From the NCBI RefSeq assembly GCF_025947185.1, contig NZ_CP110001.1, positions 1,736,001 to 1,800,000 on the forward strand: a DNA stretch of 64,000 nucleotides, read 5' to 3'. The number at the start of each line of letters is the position of its first letter. Positions within the stretch are counted from its first letter, which is position 1. Below, piece by piece: positions 1 through 8,952 of this stretch. This DNA comes from Flavobacterium sp. N2038 (lineage in GTDB: Bacteria > Bacteroidota > Bacteroidia > Flavobacteriales > Flavobacteriaceae). Made by a program: the position numbers and the translations under genes. The notes under the pieces are model-generated. The model was not told the DNA's origin. It saw only the letters and a list, made by a program, of their open reading frames with translations, and searched no databases.

Positions 1-1230
1 CCCATGACTATAAATTACGTTAGTCCTATTCAATATGGCATTTGGTTAACAATTAGTTCTTTAATTGGTTGGATGAATTTTTTTGATATAGGAATGGGTA
101 ATGGTCTGCGAAATAAATTAACGGAGGCTTTAGCTTTAAATGAATATAGGCTTGCTAAAATATATATAAGCACAACCTATGCTTCTCTTCTAATAATTTC
201 TTTTTGCTTATTTGTATTTTTTTGTTTTTTAAACCCTTATATTAATTGGCAAACTTTTCTAAATATACCTGAATCTGTAAAAGATGATATTTCATCAGTA
301 GTTTTAATAATTTTTAGCTCTTTTTGCTTGCAATTTGTATTTCAATTGATCAACACAGTACTTACAGCAGTTCATAAACCTGCTATTGCTGGATTAATAT
401 TGTTGATTGGACAATTATGTGTTTTAATTACTATATATATAATGACAAAAACGATTCAAGGGAATCTTACGGTTTTAGTAATGGCCTTAACAATGAATCC
501 TGTAATTGTACTATTATTGGCTAGTGTTTTTTTCTATAAAACTAAACTTAGAAATATTGCTCCGGCATTTTCCCATATTGATTTCAGCTATTCAAAAAAA
601 ATATTTAAAGTTGGAGGACATTTTTTTATTATTCAGATAGGGGCAATAGTATTACTCCAGACAGATAATATTATTTTATCAAAATTTGTGGGACCAGAAT
701 CTGTAACAAAATTTAATGTAGCCCTTAAATTGTTTTCGACCGTAATTATGCTTTTTTCAATTATCATGATTCCATATTGGAGTGCTTTTACCGACGCTAA
801 TGCAAAAAAAGATTACGAATGGATAAAAGCTAGTATGAGAAAAATAAGGCGAATATGGTTTTTGATTTCAATTGTTCTTATCCCTCTTATCTTGATGTCC
901 TCAAATTTTATTTATAAGGTTTGGATAGGTAATTTAATCGAAATACCTTTTAGTTTGTCATTTTGGTTAGGATTGTATGTAATTGCATATATCTGTCTTA
1001 ATCTAAATAGTTATTTTTTAAATGGTGTGGGAAAGATAAGATTACAATTATATCTCTACATAATTGTCTGCATCGTGAATATTCCTTTGTGTTGTTTCTT
1101 GGTAAAAAAAATAGGCGTGAATGGAATAGTAATTTCTAATTTATTAATGTTTATTGGAATGAATATAATTCTTTGGATTCAAACTAATAAAATTTTGGCG
1201 CATACAGATAAAAATGTATGGAGCAAATAA
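1..1230 (+). CDS. Wzx-like polysaccharide flippase (5' end cut by window)
   Basis: This is an integral membrane protein that probably flips undecaprenyl-linked sugar repeat units across the inner membrane (MOP/Wzx superfamily). About 408 residues are visible, with roughly eleven hydrophobic segments separated by short basic loops. The motif YGIWLTISSLIGWMNFFDIG near the start matches the usual 'QYGIW...DLGMGNGLRN' region, which in this family lies about 35-40 residues from the N terminus. The frame is still open at base 1, so the true start is probably upstream. The next gene, a polymerase, begins 9 bases after the stop, and the context is a polysaccharide operon. It could be specific for capsule, O-antigen or EPS; the sequence does not decide. 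Confidence 0.85.
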   Translation, partial: PMTINYVSPIQYGIWLTISSLIGWMNFFDIGMGNGLRNKLTEALALNEYRLAKIYISTTYASLLIISFCLFVFFCFLNPYINWQTFLNIPESVKDDISSVVLIIFSSFCLQFVFQLINTVLTAVHKPAIAGLILLIGQLCVLITIYIMTKTIQGNLTVLVMALTMNPVIVLLLASVFFYKTKLRNIAPAFSHIDFSYSKKIFKVGGHFFIIQIGAIVLLQTDNIILSKFVGPESVTKFNVALKLFSTVIMLFSIIMIPYWSAFTDANAKKDYEWIKASMRKIRRIWFLISIVLIPLILMSSNFIYKVWIGNLIEIPFSLSFWLGLYVIAYICLNLNSYFLNGVGKIRLQLYLYIIVCIVNIPLCCFLVKKIGVNGIVISNLLMFIGMNIILWIQTNKILAHTDKNVWSK

Positions 1231-1239
1231 AAGAATATT

Positions 1240-2085
1240 GTGAAACTAATACATACAAAAGAAGGTTCTAGTTTAAAGCAGGAAAGGACCAAGCGATCAA
1301 ATTTCCGTATCTTATTATTTGTTTATTTACAGCTTATAAACATTATTACTGGACCGGATGTTGTATTGAAGTTTTTAGGTTTTAAATATGACGATGTCAG
1401 TGAAATTGGGCTTGGGTGGTTTACAACTACAGTAAATTTTATGTTTGTTTTGCTATCGACATTAGTTCTTTTAAACAATAAAACTGCAAGCTATCAACTT
1501 ATTTTGAAGGCAAAAAAAATCATTTTTATTTTGGTCTTAACTTTTGGTTCGAGTTTTTTAGTTCTAGACAATATGTTTAATCAATCTATTAATTTAATTT
1601 TTTTAACGATTGGTTATTTTATTAAAATCTGTAGTCTAATCATTTTGTTTGATAAATATGATATTGAATTTTCTATAATATTACTTAAAGTGCTTAAAGT
1701 GCTAATGGTGTTAATGTTATTATATTTAACGTTTTTTTTTACAAATGGATTCTCAACGACGTTAATAGGTCGATATCAAAGCATTTTTAACCAACCTAAT
1801 ACTTTAGGGCAATTCTCTTCTTTAACAATAGCGGTTTTATTTTCGAATAGATTGTACTTTTCTAAAAAAGATAAACATAGTAATGATAATTTCTCATTTT
1901 TCTTTTTTTTGTCAATTGGGATAGTATTTGTTTTCATTAGCCAAAGTTTTACAAACTTGTTATTGATTACATTAATCTTATTGATGTATTTTTTTTATTC
2001 TTTGAATAATAGAATAGTGCGTGTGTTATTGCTTGTTTCAATAGTTCTTTTTTCTTTTTTCTTTTTTCTTTTTTACAAATTCTAA
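1240..2085 (+). CDS. Wzy-like polymerase/O-antigen ligase family, N-terminal part (out of frame with its C-terminal part)
   Basis: This is the N-terminal 281 residues of a polytopic membrane protein starting at GTG, nearly all hydrophobic helices. The frame ends at TAA just after four exact tandem copies of CTTTTTT (2047-2074). The next frame, immediately after the repeat, carries the family's diagnostic C-terminal region, so the two parts form one gene of about 455 residues split by a frame difference. The expected role is polymerisation, or ligation, of lipid-linked repeat units at the periplasmic face. Removing one 7-base copy (three left), or adding two, joins the halves without an intervening stop. 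A ribosome would have to shift +1, so ordinary -1 slippage does not explain it. The break could be a phase-variable OFF state, a genuine pseudogene or a sequencing error. Confidence 0.75.
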   Translation: MKLIHTKEGSSLKQERTKRSNFRILLFVYLQLINIITGPDVVLKFLGFKYDDVSEIGLGWFTTTVNFMFVLLSTLVLLNNKTASYQLILKAKKIIFILVLTFGSSFLVLDNMFNQSINLIFLTIGYFIKICSLIILFDKYDIEFSIILLKVLKVLMVLMLLYLTFFFTNGFSTTLIGRYQSIFNQPNTLGQFSSLTIAVLFSNRLYFSKKDKHSNDNFSFFFFLSIGIVFVFISQSFTNLLLITLILLMYFFYSLNNRIVRVLLLVSIVLFSFFFFLFYKF

Positions 2086-2608
2086 AGATTTATCATTTTT
2101 ATCATTTTCAAATTTAAATCTATCTTCTTCAAATTTTAATAGGGATTTAACCTTAACAGGAAGAACACAAATTTGGAGAGATGTTTTAGATAGGGTTCAA
2201 TTTGAGGATAAAACAATATGGGGTTATGGTATTGGAGGTTTTTGGGGTAAAACTGGTGCGCCATCCTCTAAAATTGATAATACACTGTTTGCAGAAATAG
2301 GACAATCACATAATGGATTAGTAGATTTATATGTTCAATATGGATTAATAGGTGTTTCTTTCTTTGTGATTTTTTTGTTTAATATTTTGAACAAATTATC
2401 TAAAATGAAGTCTAATTTTTTACATATCATTTTTTTTAATTTCTTTTTTGTTTTGTTTCTTTTTAACAATTTAGTAGAGTCAAGCTACCTTCAGCCGAAA
2501 AATTTTTTAAATATCATTTTTGTTTTAATTAGTGTATCCATTCTTAATTCAGCATACTCACAAAGGTTGATGCAACGTGGATTAAAGAAGAATATTAATT
2601 TTTCTTAA
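2045..2608 (+). pseudogene. Wzy-like polymerase/O-antigen ligase, C-terminal part (shifted frame)
   Basis: This frame has no start codon of its own before an internal ATG at 2366, but from just after the CTTTTTT repeat it reads GRTQIWRDVL, then GYGIGGFW and QSHNGLVDLYVQYGLIG. That order (G-R-x-x-I-W, G-x-G, S-H-N, a following helix) is the typical Wzy_C/O-antigen ligase signature, and the SHN histidine region is functionally important in this family. Two or three further membrane helices follow. The stop lies 12 bases before the next glycosyltransferase, as expected for an operon. This is the downstream half of the gene that starts at 1240. It is translated as one product only if the repeat changes length or the transcript slips. 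Confidence 0.7.
2047..2074 (+). repeat. Four tandem copies of CTTTTTT inside the polymerase gene
   Basis: The 28 bases are four perfect copies of the 7-mer CTTTTTT, directly followed by ACAAAT. Because 7 is not a multiple of 3, each gain or loss of a copy changes the reading frame. Three or six copies put the two halves of the polymerase gene in frame; the four seen here do not. The repeat encodes Leu/Phe/Ser-rich membrane-helix sequence, so small length changes should be tolerated by the protein. Short coding repeats of this kind are known contingency loci in other bacteria; that this one switches is inference. Confidence 0.9.
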
Positions 2609-2620
2609 AGATCAAATCTT

Positions 2621-3514
2621 ATGATAAGTAAAAACATTACGATTGCTATATGCACTTATAATAGACCTTTATTATTAAAAAAATGTATTGAATCTGTTCT
2701 GATACAAAATACCGATTGTGAGTATGAAGTTATTGTTATTGATAATGATGCAAGAAAGACTGCTCAGGAAGTTGTCGAAAAATATAAACCAAAAGTGCAA
2801 TATTATTTTCAACCGTTAAAAGGACTGTCTTATGCAAGAAATATGGCGGTATCAAATGCAAATGGTGAATTTCTTCTTTTTATCGATGATGATGAATATG
2901 CAGATCGGGATTGGTTAAACAATATGATCAATTGTCAGAAAAAATATTCAGCTGATGTTGTTTTAGGTAAAGTGATTTATGAAATTCCAGATCATTTTCC
3001 TTCATATATTAAAAACAGTTTGTTTTTTTTTAGAAAAAACAGAATTACTGGGGAAAATGCAGGTGTAAATGAAGGATATACGGGTAATACTTTAGTCCAT
3101 AAAAAATTATTTAATTTAAGAACTCCAGCTTTTCTTGAGGAATTTAATAACACAGGAGGAGAAGATTCTGATTTTTTTAATTTTTTATTATCAAAGAAAG
3201 CAAAAATTATATTTTCAAGTGAAGCAGTTATTTACGAAACACAAGATGTTAAGAGATTAAAAATATCTTGGTTTTATAAAAGAGGCTATCGTTCAGGCTA
3301 TAATTATTCAAGTCATCTTTTAAGAACTAATCATTTTTTTATTGGTTATATAAAACTGTTGTTTAGTGCTTTTGGAGGATTAGTTTTAAGCTTTCTGTTA
3401 CTTTTTAGAACGGTTTTTAGTCCAGATAAATATTTTATTAAAATGTTGGCAAAATTAGGTAACCAATTAGGAAAAATTGGATACATGTGTCATTTTCAAA
3501 TTAAAGACTATTAA
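2621..3514 (+). CDS. Glycosyltransferase family 2
   Basis: This is a 297-residue enzyme expected to add a sugar to the lipid-linked polysaccharide unit at the cytoplasmic membrane face. The N terminus ITIAICTYNRPLLLKKCIES is the standard GT-A nucleotide-binding start. The metal-binding DXD appears as FIDDDEY near residue 90, and GGEDSDFF near residue 175 looks like the ED acceptor/base motif. A hydrophobic segment near residues 245-262 may anchor the C terminus to the membrane. ATG follows the polymerase stop by 12 bases, so the two are probably cotranscribed. Donor and acceptor sugars cannot be read from sequence. Confidence 0.88.
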   Translation: MISKNITIAICTYNRPLLLKKCIESVLIQNTDCEYEVIVIDNDARKTAQEVVEKYKPKVQYYFQPLKGLSYARNMAVSNANGEFLLFIDDDEYADRDWLNNMINCQKKYSADVVLGKVIYEIPDHFPSYIKNSLFFFRKNRITGENAGVNEGYTGNTLVHKKLFNLRTPAFLEEFNNTGGEDSDFFNFLLSKKAKIIFSSEAVIYETQDVKRLKISWFYKRGYRSGYNYSSHLLRTNHFFIGYIKLLFSAFGGLVLSFLLLFRTVFSPDKYFIKMLAKLGNQLGKIGYMCHFQIKDY

Positions 3515-3811
3515 TAATTGTTTCGTATCCTGAATGTTAAAGCAGATTAGAAGACTTAATTTTTAAGAAGATATTTTGAATTTTTAACAATTAAAAATAT
3601 TTTTTTATCTCTTTAGTAATATAAACTTTTTTAATAGTGGAATTTAAAATATCCTTCGTGAGAAAAGATAAATAATATTTGAATCAAACATTATCCTGAT
3701 TCCTTATTATAAAGGTTGCATCCTTCCTAATTGACTAATATTTTAAAATTTTATAAGTGGCTTAATAGCGATTTATTTTTTAGAAAAAATTGAACAAAAA
3801 ATAAACAACAA

Positions 3812-4705
3812 ATGAATACTTTTTCACCAATAGTCCTTTTTACTTATAGACGTTTAGGGACTTTACAAAAAACAGTACAGTCTCTTCAAAAAAATTATCT
3901 GGCAGAGCAATCTGATCTTTACATTTTTTCGGATCAAGCTAAAACATATTCAGAAATTGAGGATGTAAATGCTGTTCGGAAATATGTACATTCTATAAAT
4001 GGCTTTAAAACTGTTACAATATATGAAGCATCAATAAATAAAGGATTAGCAAATTCAATTATAGATGGTGTAAGTCAAATTTTAAAAAATCATGAGACAG
4101 TTATTGTATTGGAAGATGATCTCGTGAGTAGCCCAAATTTTTTGAATTTTATGAATGAAGCTCTTGATTTTTATAAGAAAGAACCCAAAGTATTTTCAAT
4201 CGCAGGGTTTAGCATGCCAATTAAGGGTAAAACAGGATTTGATAATTATTTTACTCAAAGGTCAGGTTCAACAGGCTGGGCAACATGGCAAGATCGCTGG
4301 TCAAAAATAGATTGGGATGTTAGCGACTACAACGAATTTAAGAAAAATAGAAAATCAATACGTAATTTTAATAAGATGGGGTCAGACATGTCAAACATGC
4401 TGGATCGTCAGATGCAAGGAAAAATAAATTCATGGGCCATTCGTTGGTGTTATCATCAATTTAAATACGGATTGTTTTCTGTGTACTCATTTGTTTCAAA
4501 AATTGAGAATGTCGGTTTTACAAAAGATGCAAGCAATACAAAAGAAACATACAATAGATTTCAAACAATTCTAGATGATGGTAAAAAAACAAATTTCCTT
4601 TTTTCACCTGATATTCATTTAGATCCCAAAATAATAAAGCAATTCACTAAACCATTTTCTATTCTTTCAAGAATCAAGTATAAAGTAATTAATTTGTTTC
4701 AGTAA
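3812..4705 (+). CDS. Glycosyltransferase, GT-A fold (GT2/GNT-I-like)
   Basis: This is a 297-residue putative sugar transferase. It starts with SPIVLFTYRRLGTLQKTVQS, a GT-A type beginning, and has a clear acidic metal-binding motif VIVLEDDLVSSPNFLNFM near residues 97-114, which resembles the EDD motif of GNT-I-like enzymes more than the DXD of ordinary GT2 proteins. The segment STGWATWQDRWSKIDWDV near residue 155 is typical of bacterial capsule-locus members of this group. The preceding 297 bases have no recognisable gene, so this gene may have its own promoter. Its stop is one base before the TTG start of the next gene, which points to coupling. The sugar is unknown. Confidence 0.8.
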   Translation: MNTFSPIVLFTYRRLGTLQKTVQSLQKNYLAEQSDLYIFSDQAKTYSEIEDVNAVRKYVHSINGFKTVTIYEASINKGLANSIIDGVSQILKNHETVIVLEDDLVSSPNFLNFMNEALDFYKKEPKVFSIAGFSMPIKGKTGFDNYFTQRSGSTGWATWQDRWSKIDWDVSDYNEFKKNRKSIRNFNKMGSDMSNMLDRQMQGKINSWAIRWCYHQFKYGLFSVYSFVSKIENVGFTKDASNTKETYNRFQTILDDGKKTNFLFSPDIHLDPKIIKQFTKPFSILSRIKYKVINLFQ

Positions 4706-4706
4706 A

Positions 4707-6617
4707 TTGAAAATTCTCATAATTCATACGCGCTACCAAATATTTGGAGGCGAAGATAGTGTTGTAGAACAAGAATTGAAACTATTAAAAAAACACCATA
4801 ATGTTGAGGTTTTATATTTTCAAAATCATCAGGGATGGAGAGGAGCAGTACAATTTGTAGGTTCAATATGGAACATTTTTTCTGCTAAAATAGTTAGAGA
4901 AAAAATTATGAAATTTAAACCAGATTTAGTTCATATACATAATTGGCACTTTGCTTTAGGTCCGTTAGTGTTTAGAGAAATAAGCCATCTAAAAGTTCCA
5001 ATTGTTCATACAATTCATAATTATCGTTTATTATGTCCTTCAGGCATTTTACTTAACAAAGGACAATTGTTTAATCATAGTTTAAATCAAAAATTTCCGT
5101 ATACCGCAGTCTTTAAAAAGGTCTACCGTTCATCTTTTTTACAAACTTTTTGGCTTGCCTTTATTGTTTGGTTTCATAAAAAAATAGGTACGTGGTCAAA
5201 GACTGAAAAGTATTTGTGCCTGACTTCTTTTGCGGTTGAACTTTTTCAGAGATCTAAGTTTGACGTTACTATTGAAAAATTTATAGTTAAGCCAAATTTT
5301 GTAATAGCCGATCAAAACGTGTCGGAAGTTAAAAGAGGGCATCATTTTTTATTTGTTGGAAGATTGTCTGAGGAGAAAGGAGTAAAAATATTACTTGATG
5401 CTTTTAAAAATACATCTTTTGAATTGAAGATAGCAGGAGATGGTCCATTAAGACAGCTTGTATTAGATGCAGTTAAATATAATAATATTGAGTATTTAGG
5501 AAGTTTAGAAAATGAAGAAGTAAGAGTAGAACTAAAAAAAGCTCTCGCTCTTATTCTTCCATCAATATGTTATGAAGGAATGCCAATGACAATTATAGAG
5601 GCTTTTTCTTGTAATACACCTGTTATTACGTCAAATTTAGGAGCAATGAGTTCTATGGTTGATAATAATCTAAACGGTTTTCATTTTGAATATGGAAGGC
5701 CTGATAAATTAAGAGAAGCTATAGAAATATTTAAAAAATTACCATCGGAGGATAAAAAGAGAATGGAGAGTAATGCTTATCAAAATTATAAAGAGAAATA
5801 TTCAGAAAACTCACAACTATCGTATTTCAACGATATCTATGTATCGATAATTAATAAAAAAAAGAAGAGAAAAGAAATGATTAATGAAATGTTAGTTGAG
5901 CCTTGTCTTGATTATATGATATTTAATGACGATTTGTCTAGTTGTTTTACAAATAAAAAAATATTAATAAGTACTATTAATCAATATTCCTATTGTATTG
6001 CAGAACTTGACTTAGCATTTAAAAAAGCGCTACAGGAATCTGATATTCTTTTACCAGATGGAGTTGGAATTGTAGCGGCGGTAAAATTATTGAACAACAA
6101 AAAGATTTCTAAAATTGCAGGAGCAGATCTTCATAAGTATCTATTGAATGACCTAAATAAGAAAAAAGGGAAATGCTTTTATTTGGGATCTTCTCAAGAT
6201 ACTCTTAATAGAATTACCAAGCAAGTATTTACCGAATTCCCTAGTATCAAAGTAGAGACTTTTTCGCCTCCGTTTAAAGATGAATTTTCAGACGATGATA
6301 ATCAACAAATGATAAGTTTAATAAACAATTTTAAGCCTGATGTATTGTTTGTTGGGATGACAGCTCCAAAACAAGAAAAATGGGCTAATAGATTTAAGGA
6401 AACTGTAGATGCCAAAGTTATTTGTTCAATTGGAGCGGTATTCGATTTTTACGCAGGAACAGTTGCAAGACCCAATGAAATTTGGATAAATTTAGGATTA
6501 GAATGGTTTATTAGGTTAATTAAAGAACCAAAAAGGATGTGGAGAAGATATTTGTATTACGGACCACTATTTGTTTGGATGATTTTGATGAAAAAGATTA
6601 AAAGTGCTTTTAATTAG
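4707..6617 (+). CDS. Two-domain glycosyltransferase: GT4 (N) fused to WecG/TagA/CpsF GT26 (C)
   Basis: This is a 636-residue protein starting at TTG, where MKILIIHTRYQIFGGED is the normal GT4 N terminus. Residues 1 to about 385 form a GT-B enzyme, with FVGRLSEEKGVKILLDAF and the nucleotide-sugar EGMPMTIIEAFSCNTPVI motif. Residues from about 391 on are a WecG/TagA/CpsF domain, with LLPDGVGIVAAVKLL carrying the expected catalytic aspartate, and VGMTAPKQEKW. The linker INKKKKRKEM is encoded by an A-rich stretch, and an in-frame ATG at 5877 could start the second domain separately. WecG/TagA enzymes often add the second sugar to a polyprenyl-pyrophosphate-linked primer, which fits the priming transferase gene 15 bases downstream. 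Most relatives are separate proteins, so the fusion is notable. Confidence 0.85.
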   Translation: MKILIIHTRYQIFGGEDSVVEQELKLLKKHHNVEVLYFQNHQGWRGAVQFVGSIWNIFSAKIVREKIMKFKPDLVHIHNWHFALGPLVFREISHLKVPIVHTIHNYRLLCPSGILLNKGQLFNHSLNQKFPYTAVFKKVYRSSFLQTFWLAFIVWFHKKIGTWSKTEKYLCLTSFAVELFQRSKFDVTIEKFIVKPNFVIADQNVSEVKRGHHFLFVGRLSEEKGVKILLDAFKNTSFELKIAGDGPLRQLVLDAVKYNNIEYLGSLENEEVRVELKKALALILPSICYEGMPMTIIEAFSCNTPVITSNLGAMSSMVDNNLNGFHFEYGRPDKLREAIEIFKKLPSEDKKRMESNAYQNYKEKYSENSQLSYFNDIYVSIINKKKKRKEMINEMLVEPCLDYMIFNDDLSSCFTNKKILISTINQYSYCIAELDLAFKKALQESDILLPDGVGIVAAVKLLNNKKISKIAGADLHKYLLNDLNKKKGKCFYLGSSQDTLNRITKQVFTEFPSIKVETFSPPFKDEFSDDDNQQMISLINNFKPDVLFVGMTAPKQEKWANRFKETVDAKVICSIGAVFDFYAGTVARPNEIWINLGLEWFIRLIKEPKRMWRRYLYYGPLFVWMILMKKIKSAFN

Positions 6618-6632
6618 AAGTTTTTAAAGATT

Positions 6633-8051
6633 ATGAAAATTTTACAAAAACTGTCGGATTATAGTTTTTCGCGATACTTCCAGATTTTATTTATTCTTCT
6701 GGATATGATTTTGTTAAATGCCGCAATTGTTATTTCGGTATTATTTAAGTTTGAAAGTTTTAATAGACTTTTTTTAAAGGAAACCCAAACAATATCTTTA
6801 TTGGCTAATTTAATCTGGCTTGGGCTTCTATTGTATAAGGATTCTTACAGGATTATAAGAGTAGAAACTATCGAATCGATTCTAAAAAGAACGATGGAGA
6901 AGTTTGTTGTTCACGCAGCTATTGTAGCGCTTTTTGTTGTTTTTCTAAAGTATTCAGATATTTCCAGACTTCAGTTGCTTTATTTTTATGTGTTCTTCTT
7001 TTTATTGCTGATGATTTCACGTTCTTTTTCAATGATTGCTTTAAAATATATCAGAAGAAAGGGATACAATTTTAGAAACATTATTATTGTCGGAGCCAAT
7101 GATAAAGGGAAAAGTATGCGCAAAACGCTTGCTAAAAACTTAACATACGGTTATCGTTTTTTAGGTTTCTTTGATGAAAAACAAAATGTTTCTGATTCTG
7201 TTTCCGGAAATATATTAGGAGGATTTGATGACATTCAAAGTTTTATTAGCAAACAACATGTAGATGAGATGTATGTTGCTCTGCATATCGATGATGTTGA
7301 TATTATCAATAAGCTTATTCGTATATGCGAACATCATATGGTTCGAATCAAGTTTATTCCGGATTTTCAATTATACACGAAGTCCAGCAAGGTTGAAATC
7401 TCTTTTTATGACAATACACCTGTATTAATGTCCAGAAGAGAACCTCTGGAGAATACAGCAAATCGACTGTTGAAAAAGTTTTTTGATGTTTGTTTTTCAA
7501 CAATGGTAATCTTTTTAGTATTTCCATGGCTATTTCCGATCATTATTGCAATTATAAAAATAGAATCGCGTGGGCCAGTATTTTTTAAACAAGAAAGATC
7601 CGGAAGAGATAACAAAGCATTTGCATGTTACAAGTTTAGAAGCATGTATGTAAATAATTCTTCAGATCGAATTCAGGCTCAAAAAGGAGATAGCCGTATT
7701 ACCAGATTTGGAGCCTTTATGCGAAAAAACAGTATTGACGAATTGCCACAGTTTTTTAATGTGTTTCTGGGTAATATGTCAGTAGTAGGACCACGCCCGC
7801 ATATGTTGTATCATACCAAAGAATATACAGAATTAATAAACAATTATTTAGTTCGTCACTATGCAAAACCTGGTATCACGGGTTGGGCTCAGGTTAATGG
7901 TTATCGCGGCGAAACCAAAAAACTTATGGATATGGAGAACAGGGTAGAGTTTGATATTTGGTATATAGAAAACTGGAGTTTACTATTAGATATCAAAATA
8001 ATTCTTAAAACAGTCTTCAATATTTTTCAGGGAGAAAAAAATGCCTACTAG
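6633..8051 (+). CDS. Undecaprenyl-phosphate sugar phosphotransferase (WcaJ/WbaP-like priming enzyme)
   Basis: This enzyme is expected to transfer a hexose-1-phosphate from a nucleotide sugar to undecaprenyl phosphate, the first step of repeat-unit assembly. The 472 residues have about four N-terminal membrane helices (within residues 10-145), a Rossmann-like CoA-binding region starting IIIVGANDKGKSMRK near residue 150, another membrane helix near residue 290, then the catalytic domain. That domain shows GPVFFKQERSGRDNKAFACY, the KFRSM motif, DELPQFFNVFLGNMSVVGPR and KPGITGWAQVNGYRG. Length and order match the TIGR03023/TIGR03025 type. It lies in the polysaccharide operon between the glycosyltransferases and the export genes. 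Confidence 0.9.
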   Translation: MKILQKLSDYSFSRYFQILFILLDMILLNAAIVISVLFKFESFNRLFLKETQTISLLANLIWLGLLLYKDSYRIIRVETIESILKRTMEKFVVHAAIVALFVVFLKYSDISRLQLLYFYVFFFLLLMISRSFSMIALKYIRRKGYNFRNIIIVGANDKGKSMRKTLAKNLTYGYRFLGFFDEKQNVSDSVSGNILGGFDDIQSFISKQHVDEMYVALHIDDVDIINKLIRICEHHMVRIKFIPDFQLYTKSSKVEISFYDNTPVLMSRREPLENTANRLLKKFFDVCFSTMVIFLVFPWLFPIIIAIIKIESRGPVFFKQERSGRDNKAFACYKFRSMYVNNSSDRIQAQKGDSRITRFGAFMRKNSIDELPQFFNVFLGNMSVVGPRPHMLYHTKEYTELINNYLVRHYAKPGITGWAQVNGYRGETKKLMDMENRVEFDIWYIENWSLLLDIKIILKTVFNIFQGEKNAY

Positions 8052-8162
8052 TTTTTCTCATTTCCTCATTTCCGAAATTAAAAACCTTTTAAAATGATTT
8101 AATAGTCTGTAAAACAATGTTTTGGTTTTACGGATACAATCCAGCTTTAAAATTTAAATCCA

Positions 8163-8951
8163 ATGTACCACTTTATTTTTTTTATAAAAACATCATGTTT
8201 TTTAGCTTTCATGTTTTTGTTTTTTTCTTGTGCTTCAAAACAAAACGTAGTTTATTATCAGAATATTGATACTTTAAAAAATAGTCAAAATACAAATTCT
8301 TACGAAGTTAAAATTCAGCCTGATGATTTGTTAATGATCATTGTTTCTGCAGAAGATCAAGAAGCTGCATCTCCTTTTAATCTTAAGACTTATAGTCTCT
8401 CAAGCAATAATAGATTAGACATCGCTCGTGGTCAGGAAACAGTTCAGTCTTATCTTGTAGATCAAAATGGGGAAATCGATTTTCCTGTATTGGGAAAAAT
8501 AAAAATTGGAGGATTAACCCGTACTAATGTCTTGCAATTATTGCAAACTAAAATTGGGGTCTATGTTAAAAATCCGATTATTAATCTTCGTATAACAAAT
8601 TTTAAAATTTCATTACAAGGCGAGGTTAATTTACCTGGAACCTACCCGATTACATCAGAAAGAGTTACGTTGGTTGAGGCTTTAAGTATGGCAAAAGACT
8701 TAACGATTTATGGTAAACGAAATAATATTTTGATTATTAGAGAAGTCAATGGGGAGAAATCATTTAACAGGGTAGATATCACCAAATCAGATTTTATTAA
8801 TTCACCATTTTATTATTTGGCTCAAAATGATGTGGTTTATGTTGAACCTAATAAAACAAGAGTAAATTCTTCGGCTGTAGGCCCAAATACTTCGGTAATT
8901 ATATCGGCGGTTTCTATTTTAGTATCGCTTTCTGTTCTAATCTTTAAATAA
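8163..8951 (+). CDS. Wza-like polysaccharide export outer-membrane lipoprotein
   Basis: This 262-residue protein has a lipoprotein signal peptide (hydrophobic stretch then FLFFSCASK, lipobox cysteine near residue 23). VKIQPDDLLMIIVSAEDQEA is a typical Poly_export (PES) domain start, followed by an SLBB-like region with ISLQGEVNLPGTYPIT. The C terminus has a hydrophobic helix (about residues 242-260), comparable to the membrane-spanning C-terminal helix of Wza. It probably forms the outer-membrane exit channel for the polymer. The co-polymerase gene starts one base after its stop, so they are surely coupled. It is smaller than E. coli Wza (about 380 residues) but usual for Bacteroidota. Confidence 0.9.
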   Translation: MYHFIFFIKTSCFLAFMFLFFSCASKQNVVYYQNIDTLKNSQNTNSYEVKIQPDDLLMIIVSAEDQEAASPFNLKTYSLSSNNRLDIARGQETVQSYLVDQNGEIDFPVLGKIKIGGLTRTNVLQLLQTKIGVYVKNPIINLRITNFKISLQGEVNLPGTYPITSERVTLVEALSMAKDLTIYGKRNNILIIREVNGEKSFNRVDITKSDFINSPFYYLAQNDVVYVEPNKTRVNSSAVGPNTSVIISAVSILVSLSVLIFK

Positions 8952-8952
8952 A

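Noticed and set aside
2040..2080. Programmed -1 ribosomal frameshifting at the T-runs of the polymerase gene
   Set aside because: Joining the two halves needs a +1 shift (or loss of one base), so a -1 slip on TTTTTTC would enter the wrong frame.
3515..3811. A possible missing gene between the two glycosyltransferases
   Set aside because: All frames contain many stops and no protein-like stretch; only AT-rich spacer is seen.
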